From: Kushneria phosphatilytica
GTDB taxonomy: Bacteria > Pseudomonadota > Gammaproteobacteria > Pseudomonadales > Halomonadaceae
Assembly (NCBI RefSeq): GCF_008247605.1
Contig: NZ_CP043420.1
Location: 620,001 to 684,000 of the forward strand
Reading direction: 5' to 3'
Length of the DNA: 64,000 nucleotides
The notes under the pieces are model-generated. The model was not told where the DNA came from. It saw only the letters and a program-made list of their open reading frames with translations, and did not search any database. This document shows, piece by piece, positions 15,874 through 26,101 of the stretch (positions are counted from its first letter, which is position 1; each line of letters begins with the position of its first letter). The translations under genes were made by a program, and so were the position numbers.

Positions 15874-18759
15874 TCAGGAGCTCTCGGTAGCGGCAACAAT
15901 ACGGGCGCGTCCTGCGCGCTTGGCCATGTAAAGGGCGCGATCGGCCTGTTCGAGCAGCTGGGTCATCTCCTGCCCCTGGCGAGGGGCTTCTATCAGACCG
16001 GCGGAAAAGCTTCGCTGCTCAATGACGCCTTCTTCCAGCGTCAGACGCCAGTTTCGAAAACGATCCAGAATCATCCCCAGACGCCGCTCGGCGATGTTGG
16101 CACTGGCGCCAGGCATGACCACCACGAATTCTTCACCCCCATAACGACAGGCGATATCGCTGGAGCGCAACATGCCCTCCATGATACGAGCGATGGCGCG
16201 AAGCACTTCGTCGCCGATGTCATGGCCCCAGGTGTCATTGAGCTGCTTGAAGTGGTCCAGGTCCAGCAGCACCAGCGAGAGTGGCTGATCGGGTGTGGCC
16301 CGGCTCAGGAGGCTGGGCAGTTCGGTTTCCAGATGACGTCGATTGTAGAGGCCGGTCAGTGCATCCCGATAGGCATGCCGGGTCAGTTGCTGACGCAGGC
16401 GCAGATTGATGACACTCAGGGTTACGGCGCGCGCGGCATCGCTGGCCATACGCTCCAGGCGTTCACGGTCCTCTTCATCCTCGGGTGTGCCACGCAGGGT
16501 CAGCTTGCCGATGGTGCCAGCAGCCGTTTCCAGACGTTCTTCGTGATGAAAAGTGTGCTGTTCACACCCCTGCGTTCCCCAGCGGACCCGGTGTGCGTCT
16601 TCTTCCAGCTCTTCAAAACGCAGTGCCAGTACGCCGCAGACTTCAGGGAAACAGTTCGGTAGTTCCTGTTCGAGTAGATGCGGCAGTTCACTCAGTTCGG
16701 TCAGGGTATAGAGTCGGGTGCCGAGCTGATTGAGATGGCGCCGATTTTCGCCGTAGCGGGCCAGACGCTGGTTCAATTGATGCAGCTTGTTTTCGGCGTG
16801 TTTGCGAGCACTGATGTCATGCACCATTTCATAAATCAGCTGACGACCATCGCGAACGATGGAAGCCGTGAAGACTTCGACTTCGCGAACCCTGCCGTCA
16901 CGACCCAGATGTCGGGATTCGAAATGGCTGCTACCGGATTCCAGTGAGCGCTCGATCCTGGCGCGAATATCGGTCAATGGTGTCTGTACCAGCTCACTGA
17001 GTTTCATCTGGCGCAACTCGGCCAGCGAATAACCGTAATACTCCACTGCCGCCGGGTTGGCATCCTCGATTCGGTCGCTCTCGGGATCGACCAGCAGCTT
17101 GATGGCATTGCCACTTTCAAAGGTACTGCGATAGAGCTCGGCATTCTCTCTGAGCAGACTCATGGCCCGGCGCTGATCGCTGATATCCTCGATAACACCC
17201 AGATAATCGCCTTCGGGCAGGGGGGTGACCAGCCAGCGTGTCCAGCGTTCTTCGGCCTGGCGGTCGGCCAGCGCGATCTGCTCGCGAAAGGGCGTGTATT
17301 CATCTGTTGTGGCCTGACGCCACTGCTGCCAGTGACGCTTGACCTCTGCACGGCGCTCATGATTGATCCATTGCCAGATACCATGGGGCGCCGGATGTTC
17401 ATCCTGCCGGTTGTCCAGCAGCCGACGCAGCGCACCATTATGCTGCTGCAATTCCCCTTGCGAATTGAAGACCATCAGCCCCATGGGCGCCGTGTCGAAG
17501 ATGGCCTGCAATCGGCTACGCACATGACTGAGTTCCTGTTCGCGCTCCCGAATCGGCTGAATATCAAGCGCTGTGCCCACCAGTCGGGTCGGCTGACCGC
17601 TGGCGTCGCGGGCCATGATCTGTCCATTGATTCGCAGCCAGCACCAGTGACCGTGGGCATCCCGGACCCGGGCTTCACAGTGCCAGTACTCGGCATGACC
17701 GGACAGATGGGCCTGCAGCGTCTCGCGCACATGAGCTTGATCCTCGGGGTGGATCATGCGCTGCCGCCAGTGCTCGGTTCGACGAGGCAGTTCGCCATCG
17801 CGATAGCCCAGATTGTGGTGGAACTGACTGGAGCAGAAGAGGCGGTCCTCGCTCAGATCGAAATCCCATACACCAGTCTCGGAACCGGTCAGGGCCAGTT
17901 GCCAGCGCTGTTCCTGATGGGTGAGCGCCTGCTGAGCGCGCGCCATCGATTGCCAGGGAAGGCGCAAATGGGTCAGAAACAGGGCTCTGAAAATCAATAC
18001 ATAGGAAACGGCCTTGTAGAGATGGCCAATGACATTGAATTCATCGTTGGCCGTACCGTAGAGAGTGAAGCAGATCTCCGCCATGGCAGTAATCCAGGCG
18101 GCCACTGTCAGCATTTCGCGATCCTGGCGCTGACCGATGCGATTGTTGCGCAGTAGCAGCAAACCTGCGATCACGGCCATGATCGCCAATAGCCACTCGC
18201 TGGCGATCTTGACGCTGGTAAGGCCGGTAGTGCTGTCATACAGGCGTGGCAGCCAGCCGGGTTGGGCCATGCCGGTGGCGGCGCCGATCAGGAAAAGCGC
18301 TGAAAACAGGAGGATGATGCGCCGTCCCGTGGGGCGTTTTGCTGAGGGCTTCGAGGCAGGTGCCAGCAGTAGTAGACCGGTGATGGCGCTCAACCGGGCC
18401 AGCAGCCAGAAATGGATGGCCTTGTTGAGCGTGTTGGGTGTGAACAGCTCTGGCATGCCCGGCATCGTCAGCAGATGCAGGGTATCGAAGCCCGCCGATA
18501 ACAGGAAAAGACAGCCAACGGCAGTCAGGCGAGAGGAGAGCTGCTTGTAGCCGTTGAATACAGCCAATGCTGCCAGCACTGCCACGATGACGCACAGAAT
18601 CTCGGTCAGGGAGTGAAAGCCGAGATAGGGCGCTGTGCTGGCAAAGATCTGAAAGCGTGGCAGCAGGGTCAGTACCACCAGCAGGCTCAGCATCAGCCAG
18701 AAGATGGCCCCACTGGGGCCTGTAAAGAGGCGGCTCAGCGCCGTTGTCAGTCGCGCCAT
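15874..18759 (-). CDS. Membrane MASE3-PAS-GAF-GGDEF diguanylate cyclase
   Basis: A 961-residue sensor. The N-terminal ~250 residues have several hydrophobic helices of MASE3 type (FHSLTEILCVIVAVLA...GFDTLHLLTMPG). Three PAS modules follow (~265-380, 395-500, 515-635; the first with the usual WxxxIHPED pattern), then a GAF-like domain (~650-780) and a GGDEF domain. GGEEF is at residues 874-878 and the product-inhibition RxxD (RSSD, 865-868) sits nine residues before it, so it should make c-di-GMP under feedback control. A GTG at 18804 could add 15 residues; I prefer ATG 18759, though neither has a strong ribosome site. No response-regulator partner is adjacent. Confidence 0.88.
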   Translation of the reverse strand: MARLTTALSRLFTGPSGAIFWLMLSLLVVLTLLPRFQIFASTAPYLGFHSLTEILCVIVAVLAALAVFNGYKQLSSRLTAVGCLFLLSAGFDTLHLLTMPGMPELFTPNTLNKAIHFWLLARLSAITGLLLLAPASKPSAKRPTGRRIILLFSALFLIGAATGMAQPGWLPRLYDSTTGLTSVKIASEWLLAIMAVIAGLLLLRNNRIGQRQDREMLTVAAWITAMAEICFTLYGTANDEFNVIGHLYKAVSYVLIFRALFLTHLRLPWQSMARAQQALTHQEQRWQLALTGSETGVWDFDLSEDRLFCSSQFHHNLGYRDGELPRRTEHWRQRMIHPEDQAHVRETLQAHLSGHAEYWHCEARVRDAHGHWCWLRINGQIMARDASGQPTRLVGTALDIQPIREREQELSHVRSRLQAIFDTAPMGLMVFNSQGELQQHNGALRRLLDNRQDEHPAPHGIWQWINHERRAEVKRHWQQWRQATTDEYTPFREQIALADRQAEERWTRWLVTPLPEGDYLGVIEDISDQRRAMSLLRENAELYRSTFESGNAIKLLVDPESDRIEDANPAAVEYYGYSLAELRQMKLSELVQTPLTDIRARIERSLESGSSHFESRHLGRDGRVREVEVFTASIVRDGRQLIYEMVHDISARKHAENKLHQLNQRLARYGENRRHLNQLGTRLYTLTELSELPHLLEQELPNCFPEVCGVLALRFEELEEDAHRVRWGTQGCEQHTFHHEERLETAAGTIGKLTLRGTPEDEEDRERLERMASDAARAVTLSVINLRLRQQLTRHAYRDALTGLYNRRHLETELPSLLSRATPDQPLSLVLLDLDHFKQLNDTWGHDIGDEVLRAIARIMEGMLRSSDIACRYGGEEFVVVMPGASANIAERRLGMILDRFRNWRLTLEEGVIEQRSFSAGLIEAPRQGQEMTQLLEQADRALYMAKRAGRARIVAATESS

Positions 18760-18889
18760 GGTAGTGCCATCGGTCCCTGGAAGTGCTGATTTATCAGTGT
18801 ACACAGGATGTTGCGCGTGCCACCCGATGAACAGCGGCCATCAACGACGCTATAACGACTTTTCCGGTATGGTCTGATTCGGAGCGGGA

Positions 18890-20215
18890 TCAGCGCCAGT
18901 CATGACGTCGACGATAGAGATAGACCCCGCCGAGTCCCGCCGAACGCACCAGGGTAAATACCGTGAAGGCCAGCCATAGCCCGTGATTGCCGAAAGGTTG
19001 GGTCAGCCACCAGACCGGCAGATAGACGGCGAGGGCCAGAATCAGGGTGTCGCGCATCGGCCGCGTGGCAGTTGCGCCAATAAAGACCCCATCGAACAGA
19101 TAACTCCAGACGGCAATCAGCGGCATGATGACGACCCAGCCGAGATAGCGATCAGCGAAATCCCGTACCGAGGCAAGGTCGGTCAGCAGCGCGATCAGAT
19201 CGCTGCCCCAGAAAGCGAACACCAGGGCTGCCCCACCAGCCGTGATCAATGACAGCAGCAGACAGGTTCTGACCGTAAGTGCGAAATCCGCCCAGTCATG
19301 ACGACCGGCAGCTCGCCCGGTGAGCGCCTCGGCGGCATTGGCGAAACCATCGAGCCCATATGAAATCATCATGACCAGCTGCATCAGTACGGCATTGGCA
19401 GCCAGCGGGGTATCACCCAGACGTGCCCCCTGGGATGTGAAAAACGCCATCGCGAACAGCAGGCAGAGTGTACGCACGAACAGATGACGGTTGACGCGAA
19501 AAAGCGTGGCGTAAGCGCTCCACCGTTTCAGGGGTCGGCTATCCAGCTCTCCTGACAGCTGGCCCAGGCGATGACGCACGAGCACAATGCCCACGCCCAG
19601 GGTGGCGTACTCGGCAATCGCCGAAGCGGCGGCCACGCCATTGCTGGTCATGTCGAATCCGAGCACAAACAGCAGGTCCAGCACGATATTGAGGCTGTTG
19701 GTGGTCAGCATCAGGATCAGCGTGACCCGGCTGTTCTGCTGCCCCAGAAACCAGCCGATGATGGCGTAGTTGATCAGTACCGCGGGTGCGGCAAGGATGC
19801 GGATATGGGCATAGCCTTCGGCCAGCGCTCGGGTGTCCGGCTCACCATGGAGCAGCCAGAGTCCCAGTTCGATCAGCGGCTCGGAGAGCGCGATCAGCGC
19901 TACCCCCAGTCCGAGTGCGATGATCAACGCCTGGCCGAGCAGATTGCGCAGTGCCTGCTCGTCCTCGGCACCGTATGCCTGGGCCGCGAGACCGGTGGTG
20001 CCCATGCGCAGGAAACCGAAACCCCAGAACAGGAAGCTGAACAGGGTAGCGCCCAGGGTGACGGCGGCCAGATAACGGGGATCCGGCAGATGGCCGACCA
20101 CGGCCGTGTCCACCAGACCCAACAGGGGAACGCTGATATTCGAGACGATGATCGGCCAGGCGAGTCGGCGAATTTCATTAAAACGCTGACGGGACGCCGT
20201 GGGCGTGGTGCTCAT
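18890..20215 (-). CDS. MATE-family efflux transporter (DinF-like)
   Basis: A 441-residue, twelve-helix transporter. The N-terminal RLAWPIIVSNISVPLLGLVDTAVVGHL with the conserved Asp/Val-Gly-His segment is typical of the DinF branch of MATE, and an internal repeat begins around LRVN/LFVRTLCLLF. The family exports cationic drugs or dyes against Na+ or H+. It is divergent from the outer-membrane protein gene at 20452. No lexA neighbour is present, unlike E. coli dinF. Confidence 0.88.
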   Translation of the reverse strand: MSTTPTASRQRFNEIRRLAWPIIVSNISVPLLGLVDTAVVGHLPDPRYLAAVTLGATLFSFLFWGFGFLRMGTTGLAAQAYGAEDEQALRNLLGQALIIALGLGVALIALSEPLIELGLWLLHGEPDTRALAEGYAHIRILAAPAVLINYAIIGWFLGQQNSRVTLILMLTTNSLNIVLDLLFVLGFDMTSNGVAAASAIAEYATLGVGIVLVRHRLGQLSGELDSRPLKRWSAYATLFRVNRHLFVRTLCLLFAMAFFTSQGARLGDTPLAANAVLMQLVMMISYGLDGFANAAEALTGRAAGRHDWADFALTVRTCLLLSLITAGGAALVFAFWGSDLIALLTDLASVRDFADRYLGWVVIMPLIAVWSYLFDGVFIGATATRPMRDTLILALAVYLPVWWLTQPFGNHGLWLAFTVFTLVRSAGLGGVYLYRRRHDWR

Positions 20216-20451
20216 GGAAGCTCCTGGGAAGATCGTTCAGTAACGGCGGAAAGCGATAGTGGCGAGCCGATTCATGTACTGCAAGCCCTTTGATTCCTGA
20301 ACTACTTTGTTAAGGTGGCATTAATTCAGGGAACAGTGTGCGAAAACGATGTATGTCCTGCAGCACACGGGCCACTACACGGCAGCCTTCACGGATAATG
20401 ACAATCTCTCGGGGGCGCTGTCCGACTTCGACAACCAGAAGGAACTGGAAC

Positions 20452-21837
20452 ATGCCTCATTCAAGGCTTCATGCCGGCCTGGGTATTTCACTGGGTGGGC
20501 TTCTGCTGACAGGCTCCGCTCAGGCAGCCGTCACCGATATCGATTATCTCTCTCCCGGTATTCAGCTCCCGAGCGCCGATATCGAGCTCTATAACAATCG
20601 TCAGAGTGGTATTCGCCTCAATGGCGGTCTGACACTTTATGGATATGGCGCCACCACGCGCAATGCCAATTTCGGTGCCAGTGAAAGTATCAGTGGCAAC
20701 CCCACCAAACGCCATCCCTCATGGTGGGAAGCCACGGCCATGCCCACCCTGACCGGTGAGGTGGATCTGCCGAATGCCGGGACTGCCTTTGCCGGGGTGA
20801 CGGCAGTAGGCAGCATGACCCGCGGCAATGCCTATGGTGATGTGGATGGCGCCACGCCGGACCATCCCGAGGATGCTCGTATCGACCGTGCCTACCTTGG
20901 GTGGCGTAGCGGCGCCCTGTTTGCCGATTCGCTTGGCAAGGATGCGCTGACTGTTTCATTCGGGCGACAGAAATTCGAATTTGGCGAAGGCTTCCTGGTT
21001 GGCGACGGCTACCTTGATACCGGCAAGTATGGTGGCTACTGGATCGGTGCCAGCGAAGGCTTCCACAATACGGCCATCCTCTCGTTGGACAGTCATGGCT
21101 GGCATGGTGACCTGTTTCATCTCAAAAAGGAGCAGTACGTTCGCGGAGGGCCTGATACCGAGACCAGCATGAACGGGATCAATGCCAGCTATACGCTGGG
21201 TGATCGGGCCAAATTCGGTGCGGCAGTGATGCACACCTACGACAGCGATATTTCTGCGCTGGATGGCACTGACATCTATAACCTGCGGGCGAAGGGCAAA
21301 CCGTTTGCGTCCATTCCGGATCTCTCGCTGGGCGGTCAGTACGTCTACGAGGACAACAATGACAATGGTATTGATGATGACGCCTGGTATGGTCAGGTGA
21401 CCTACCGTTTCAGCAAGGTGCGCTGGACGCCGGAGCTGGCCTATCGACATGCCGAGTTCAGTGAGAACTACGATACCGTGTTCTACGATTTTGCCGGTGG
21501 CTGGGGCAACTGGTACATGGGGGAAATTGTCGGCGAATACATGCTCTTCAACAGCAATCTTGATGTGGACATGGTGCGGGCTTCTCTCAACCCCAGCGAA
21601 AGCCTGGAAACCGGCATCATCGGTTACAACTTTCGCTACCATGACACACCTTCCGGTGTGACAGACCGGGACTTCGCCAGGGAAGTCAATCTCTATGCCG
21701 ACTGGAACATTACCGATCGACTGTCGCTATCCGGCGTCTACGCAGTGGCCTTTCCCGGGGATGGTGCCGAACAGACCTTTATGGGTAATGACCATAGCGC
21801 GCAACTGTTCGAGCTGTTTGCCACCTATACGTTCTGA
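20452..21837 (+). CDS. Outer-membrane beta-barrel protein, alginate-export-like porin
   Basis: A 461-residue secreted protein. MPHSRLHAGLGISLGG and LLLTGSAQA form a signal peptide cleaved after AQA (~25). The mature part alternates short aromatic-flanked beta strands with Asp/Gly/Asn turns and ends in FATYTF, the C-terminal aromatic signature recognised by the BAM complex. Segments such as VSFGRQKFEFGEGFLVGDGYLDTGKYGGYW resemble the alginate-export/AlgE-like porin family. Substrate unknown. I chose ATG 20452, with AAGGA nine bases upstream, over the upstream in-frame ATG at 20338, whose extra residues are not signal-like. Confidence 0.82.
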   Translation: MPHSRLHAGLGISLGGLLLTGSAQAAVTDIDYLSPGIQLPSADIELYNNRQSGIRLNGGLTLYGYGATTRNANFGASESISGNPTKRHPSWWEATAMPTLTGEVDLPNAGTAFAGVTAVGSMTRGNAYGDVDGATPDHPEDARIDRAYLGWRSGALFADSLGKDALTVSFGRQKFEFGEGFLVGDGYLDTGKYGGYWIGASEGFHNTAILSLDSHGWHGDLFHLKKEQYVRGGPDTETSMNGINASYTLGDRAKFGAAVMHTYDSDISALDGTDIYNLRAKGKPFASIPDLSLGGQYVYEDNNDNGIDDDAWYGQVTYRFSKVRWTPELAYRHAEFSENYDTVFYDFAGGWGNWYMGEIVGEYMLFNSNLDVDMVRASLNPSESLETGIIGYNFRYHDTPSGVTDRDFAREVNLYADWNITDRLSLSGVYAVAFPGDGAEQTFMGNDHSAQLFELFATYTF

Positions 21838-21861
21838 AGCGAAAACACGCATCGGAAAGTA

Positions 21862-21887
21862 AAAAGGCGCCCGAACGGGCGCCTTTT
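21862..21887. terminator. Strong bidirectional rho-independent terminator
   Basis: A perfect 12-bp stem, AAAAGGCGCCCG with its complement around a minimal AA loop. It is flanked by A and T runs on both sides, so it works for both the porin gene and the convergent ferredoxin gene. Confidence 0.9.
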
Positions 21888-21924
21888 ACTGAGCGGCAAG
21901 CCAGCCGACAGCGTGGAATGAGGA

Positions 21925-22782
<858 letters not shown>

Positions 22783-22856
22783 TTATCGCAGGAGCCGGGG
22801 GCCATGATAGTGGCCTGCCCTTGATACCGATGTGCCATCCGGTGCATGGGGCGCCT

Positions 22857-24776
22857 TCAGGAGTCGAGGCGGCCAAAGGGATTATCGACCTTCAGCGATA
22901 CCGGCCGCGCGTAGCCGGGGATATCAATGCGGTCGGCATGAACTGCGAGCTCAGGCCCTTCGAGCACATCCTTGCCAAAGTGATAGATCGGATGGAACTC
23001 ACCCCCCTGGGCGCGCGACTCGTACTCTGCCTGCCGATCGCGTACTGCTTCCCGGGCCCGGCGCCAGCGCTGCATGGCAGCCTCGCCATGACGCTGACGC
23101 AGCAGCCGCTCGGTAATCGCCGGCGACATCACAGGTGCCGTGGCGTTGTTGCCACCGAAGCCCTTGGCATTGACAAAGGAAATGTCGGAGTCGTGCTGGC
23201 GATGCTCACGGAAGAACTCGAGATGTTCGTCATATACGTCATCGGCGACGGCATCCAGGGTGAAGATGCCGGGCAGGACACCATGCGCAAAACTGCCCAG
23301 CGCACTCATCAGCTGATCGCCACCCGCGGCGCCCTGCGAATGGCCCAGATAGGCCTTGATCGCGACAACCGGCCAGGAATCGATGCCATTGGCGCGGGCT
23401 ACGGCGTCGAGTACATGGGATTCGGTGGTGCGATTCTTGGGGGTACTGGTGCCATGAGCGTGCACGTGACTGCGTTTTTGTACTGCCTCGTCGCCCAGGA
23501 TGTCACGCATCAGCGCAACGCTTTTGGCGAGGGTAATGTAGTTGCCGATCCCGGGCGCTGAGATTGAACGCTTGTTGCCATCGGCATTGACAAAGACTTC
23601 GGGAACCGCGCCCAGAATATCGGCACCGGTTTCCAGGGCCAGACTGTCATCCATCAACAGCAGAAACTGGGCGGATTCGGCGATGGTAAAACCGCAGTTG
23701 CGCGCAAAGGGGCGACAGGCACGCTGGTAGTCGGCATCGGTGAGCATTTCGAGGGCGTCCAGTGCCTTGAGACTGGCATCATCGGCCAGTGCACTCATCG
23801 CCCGAAAGCCTTCGATGATTTCCGGAGTAATGGGGGCATCGGAAGAGCCCACCAGTACCACCCGACGCCGTCCGGAGCGGATGTCATCGACACCAAGGCG
23901 CAGGTTGTACAGGAAGCTGGCGCAGGCGCCCTGCATGGCACCTGTGGCACCCACACTGCCAAGCACATAGGCATTGAGGAAGTCAGCCGGCATCTGCCCG
24001 TAGCCCAGTGGCATCTGCTTGGAAGTGACCCGATTGCCGGAAAGATAGCTCTGCAGCAGGCCGCCCCAGCCTTCATTGTCGAGCTGACCGATCGAATTGC
24101 CGGCATAAACCGCCACTTCATCAGGATCGATCCGGTCGGCCAGCGATTGCCATTCGAAACCGCTTTGGCCCAGGCAGTCGGAGGCGCCGAAGATCGCCAT
24201 CGACAGGCCGCGCGGATGGTGCACGCTGTGATAGAGCGACGTGGGATCGAAACCGCTTGGCAGCTGTCCGGCGCAGCGCACCAGCGCCTCACGACGATCC
24301 GGCAGCAATACTTCCAGCTCGCCGGCCGGCATCGTCACTTCGACATGACGCTTGTCCAGCTCCCGGATCTGCCAGTGCTCTGGCGGTCGATCGGGCAGTT
24401 GGCGGCGTCGCAGTGTCGCAGTGGCCGATGAGGCCAGGTTGAGCCTGGCGGCGCGATTGGCAGGGATGCCGGCGGCATTGTAACGATCGTCCTCGAGCCG
24501 GCGAATCAGGGTGTGGTCGAGAACGTGACGTTCGTGTCGCGCCAGCAGGGTGGCCGCATCGGTGGCGGAGCCATCGGCATTGACCCAGTCCGGTGCGCGT
24601 CGAGACAGCTGCATCAGTGAAGTCAGCCCCAGCAGGGTCTGGTGACGCGAAGTCTCGGGCAGGGCATCGATTACCGTACGACGGAAGGATTGATGCCCCG
24701 AGGTTCTGCCGGCAGCATTGACGCCGCCCATGCCGACGATCACCGGTAGCTGTGACAAGTCGCGGCCCTCGCTCAT
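22857..24776 (-). CDS. fabY: Beta-ketoacyl-ACP synthase, FabY type
   Basis: A 639-residue ketosynthase, much longer than FabB/FabF (~410). The Cys-His-His triad is in QGACASFLYN, HVHAHGTSTPKNRTTE and AYLGHSQGAAGGD. This size and these motifs fit FabY, which in Pseudomonas aeruginosa starts fatty-acid synthesis by condensing acetyl-CoA with malonyl-ACP in place of FabH. The ~190-residue N-terminal segment before the thiolase fold is characteristic of that group. Start ATG 24776 was preferred to an in-frame start 102 bases upstream. It is divergent from the methyltransferase gene. Confidence 0.85.
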   Translation of the reverse strand: MSEGRDLSQLPVIVGMGGVNAAGRTSGHQSFRRTVIDALPETSRHQTLLGLTSLMQLSRRAPDWVNADGSATDAATLLARHERHVLDHTLIRRLEDDRYNAAGIPANRAARLNLASSATATLRRRQLPDRPPEHWQIRELDKRHVEVTMPAGELEVLLPDRREALVRCAGQLPSGFDPTSLYHSVHHPRGLSMAIFGASDCLGQSGFEWQSLADRIDPDEVAVYAGNSIGQLDNEGWGGLLQSYLSGNRVTSKQMPLGYGQMPADFLNAYVLGSVGATGAMQGACASFLYNLRLGVDDIRSGRRRVVLVGSSDAPITPEIIEGFRAMSALADDASLKALDALEMLTDADYQRACRPFARNCGFTIAESAQFLLLMDDSLALETGADILGAVPEVFVNADGNKRSISAPGIGNYITLAKSVALMRDILGDEAVQKRSHVHAHGTSTPKNRTTESHVLDAVARANGIDSWPVVAIKAYLGHSQGAAGGDQLMSALGSFAHGVLPGIFTLDAVADDVYDEHLEFFREHRQHDSDISFVNAKGFGGNNATAPVMSPAITERLLRQRHGEAAMQRWRRAREAVRDRQAEYESRAQGGEFHPIYHFGKDVLEGPELAVHADRIDIPGYARPVSLKVDNPFGRLDS

Positions 24777-24921
24777 ACTGGGGGAATGAAAAAGGCGGCT
24801 ATCGTCACCGCCATTGCAATCGGGAAATGATACCATTCCCCCCGGCGAGCCGTCATGCCGGGCTTGCGAAGGTATCACGCGCGACCGCCATCATTTGTCC
24901 TGCGCCTGCAATGGATGTGTC

Positions 24922-25623
24922 ATGCACGCCAACTCCACGCCTGTTCGTACCGCCCAGCAGCGGCCTCACGAAGACCTTGCAAGACAGATCGAGCGCGCGC
25001 TTGGTGCCGCCTGGCAGCGCCCGATCGCCGAGCATACCCGGCAAGCCTTCGAGCAGGCGCAGACATGGCGGGCTGCACGTACCGGCCCCCTGATTCTCGA
25101 TGCCGGTTGTGGTGTCGGACTCTCGACCCGTGAGTTGGCACGTCGCCAGCCGGATCACAGCGTGATCGGTATTGATCGCAGCGCCGAGCGACTGGGGCGT
25201 GATCTTTCCCGTAGCTGGGGGGAGCTGCCTGACAATGCGCTATTGTTACGCGCTGATCTGGTGGATTTCTGGCGACTGGCGCTGGCAGCCGGCTGGCAGC
25301 CCGAGCAGCACTATCTGCTTTATCCCAACCCCTGGCCCAAGGTCTCCCAACTCAAGCGGCGCTGGCAGGGACACCCTGTTTTGCCCACACTGCTGGCGTT
25401 GGGCGGCACGCTGGAGCTGCGCTCCAACTGGCGGATCTATGTGGAGGAGTTTGCCCAGGCCATCGAGCTGGTCTGTGGCCTTGCGCCGCTGGTTGAGTGG
25501 TGGCAGCCCGAGATACCGATGACGCCGTTTGAGCGCAAGTACAAGGAAAGCGGGCAGTCGCTCTGGCGGCTGGTCTGCCGGCTGCCTCATCGCGAGAGTC
25601 CCTACACCCGGAAGACCCAATGA
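24922..25623 (+). CDS. TrmB-like tRNA (guanine-N7)-methyltransferase family protein
   Basis: A 233-residue Rossmann-fold SAM methyltransferase. ILDAGCGVGLSTRELA is motif I, VIGIDRS is motif II, LLRADLVDF follows, and YPNPWPKVSQLKRRWQGHP replaces the usual FPDPWPKxRHxKRR; the end (TPFERKYKESGQSLWRL) is TrmB-like. TrmB makes m7G46 in tRNA variable loops. The Asp-to-Asn change in the DPWPK motif and a short N-terminus suggest a paralogous branch, so the substrate is less certain than the family. The stop overlaps the SMR gene by ATGA. Confidence 0.75.
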   Translation: MHANSTPVRTAQQRPHEDLARQIERALGAAWQRPIAEHTRQAFEQAQTWRAARTGPLILDAGCGVGLSTRELARRQPDHSVIGIDRSAERLGRDLSRSWGELPDNALLLRADLVDFWRLALAAGWQPEQHYLLYPNPWPKVSQLKRRWQGHPVLPTLLALGGTLELRSNWRIYVEEFAQAIELVCGLAPLVEWWQPEIPMTPFERKYKESGQSLWRLVCRLPHRESPYTRKTQ

Positions 25624-25958
25624 GCTGGTTGCCCTATGTCTATCTCGTGATCGCCATTATTGCCGAGGTGATTGCTACCAATGCACTCAAGGCCTCGGCT
25701 TCCTTTACCCGTCTGACGCCGAGTCTGATTACCATTGGGGGCTACGGCCTGGCCATGTATCTGCTCTCCCGGGTGTTGAAGACCCTGCCGGTCGGGATTG
25801 CCTATGCCATCTGGGCGGGACTGGGGATGGTGCTGACTCTGCTGGTGGCAATGGTGTTATTCGGTGAGCGTCCGGATCTGCCGGCTTTCATCGGCATCGG
25901 CCTGATTGTGGCCGGCGTCACGGTGCTGCAATTGTTTTCCGGCATGAATGCCCAGTAA
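25620..25958 (+). CDS. SMR-family multidrug/quaternary-ammonium efflux protein
   Basis: A 112-residue, four-helix protein of the EmrE/QacE group. Glu16 in AIIAEVIAT matches the essential Glu14 of EmrE, and GIAYAIWAGLGMV is the conserved third-helix region. Works as an antiparallel dimer that exchanges protons for organic cations. In halophiles the group has also been linked to export of compatible-solute-like compounds, but nothing here shows that. Translationally coupled to the TrmB-like gene. Confidence 0.9.
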   Translation: MSWLPYVYLVIAIIAEVIATNALKASASFTRLTPSLITIGGYGLAMYLLSRVLKTLPVGIAYAIWAGLGMVLTLLVAMVLFGERPDLPAFIGIGLIVAGVTVLQLFSGMNAQ

Positions 25959-26101
25959 GCTGGGGCACGTTTTTTAACGTACGGCCTGGCCGTATAGAGC
26001 TCATCTGACGTTCCTTCTGTTCGGATTTCCTTTCCATGTGGTCATTTTTACCCGGTGTACGTCCGCGCCATGCTTCTGCCAAAGCGCCCACGCGTGGTCT
26101 G

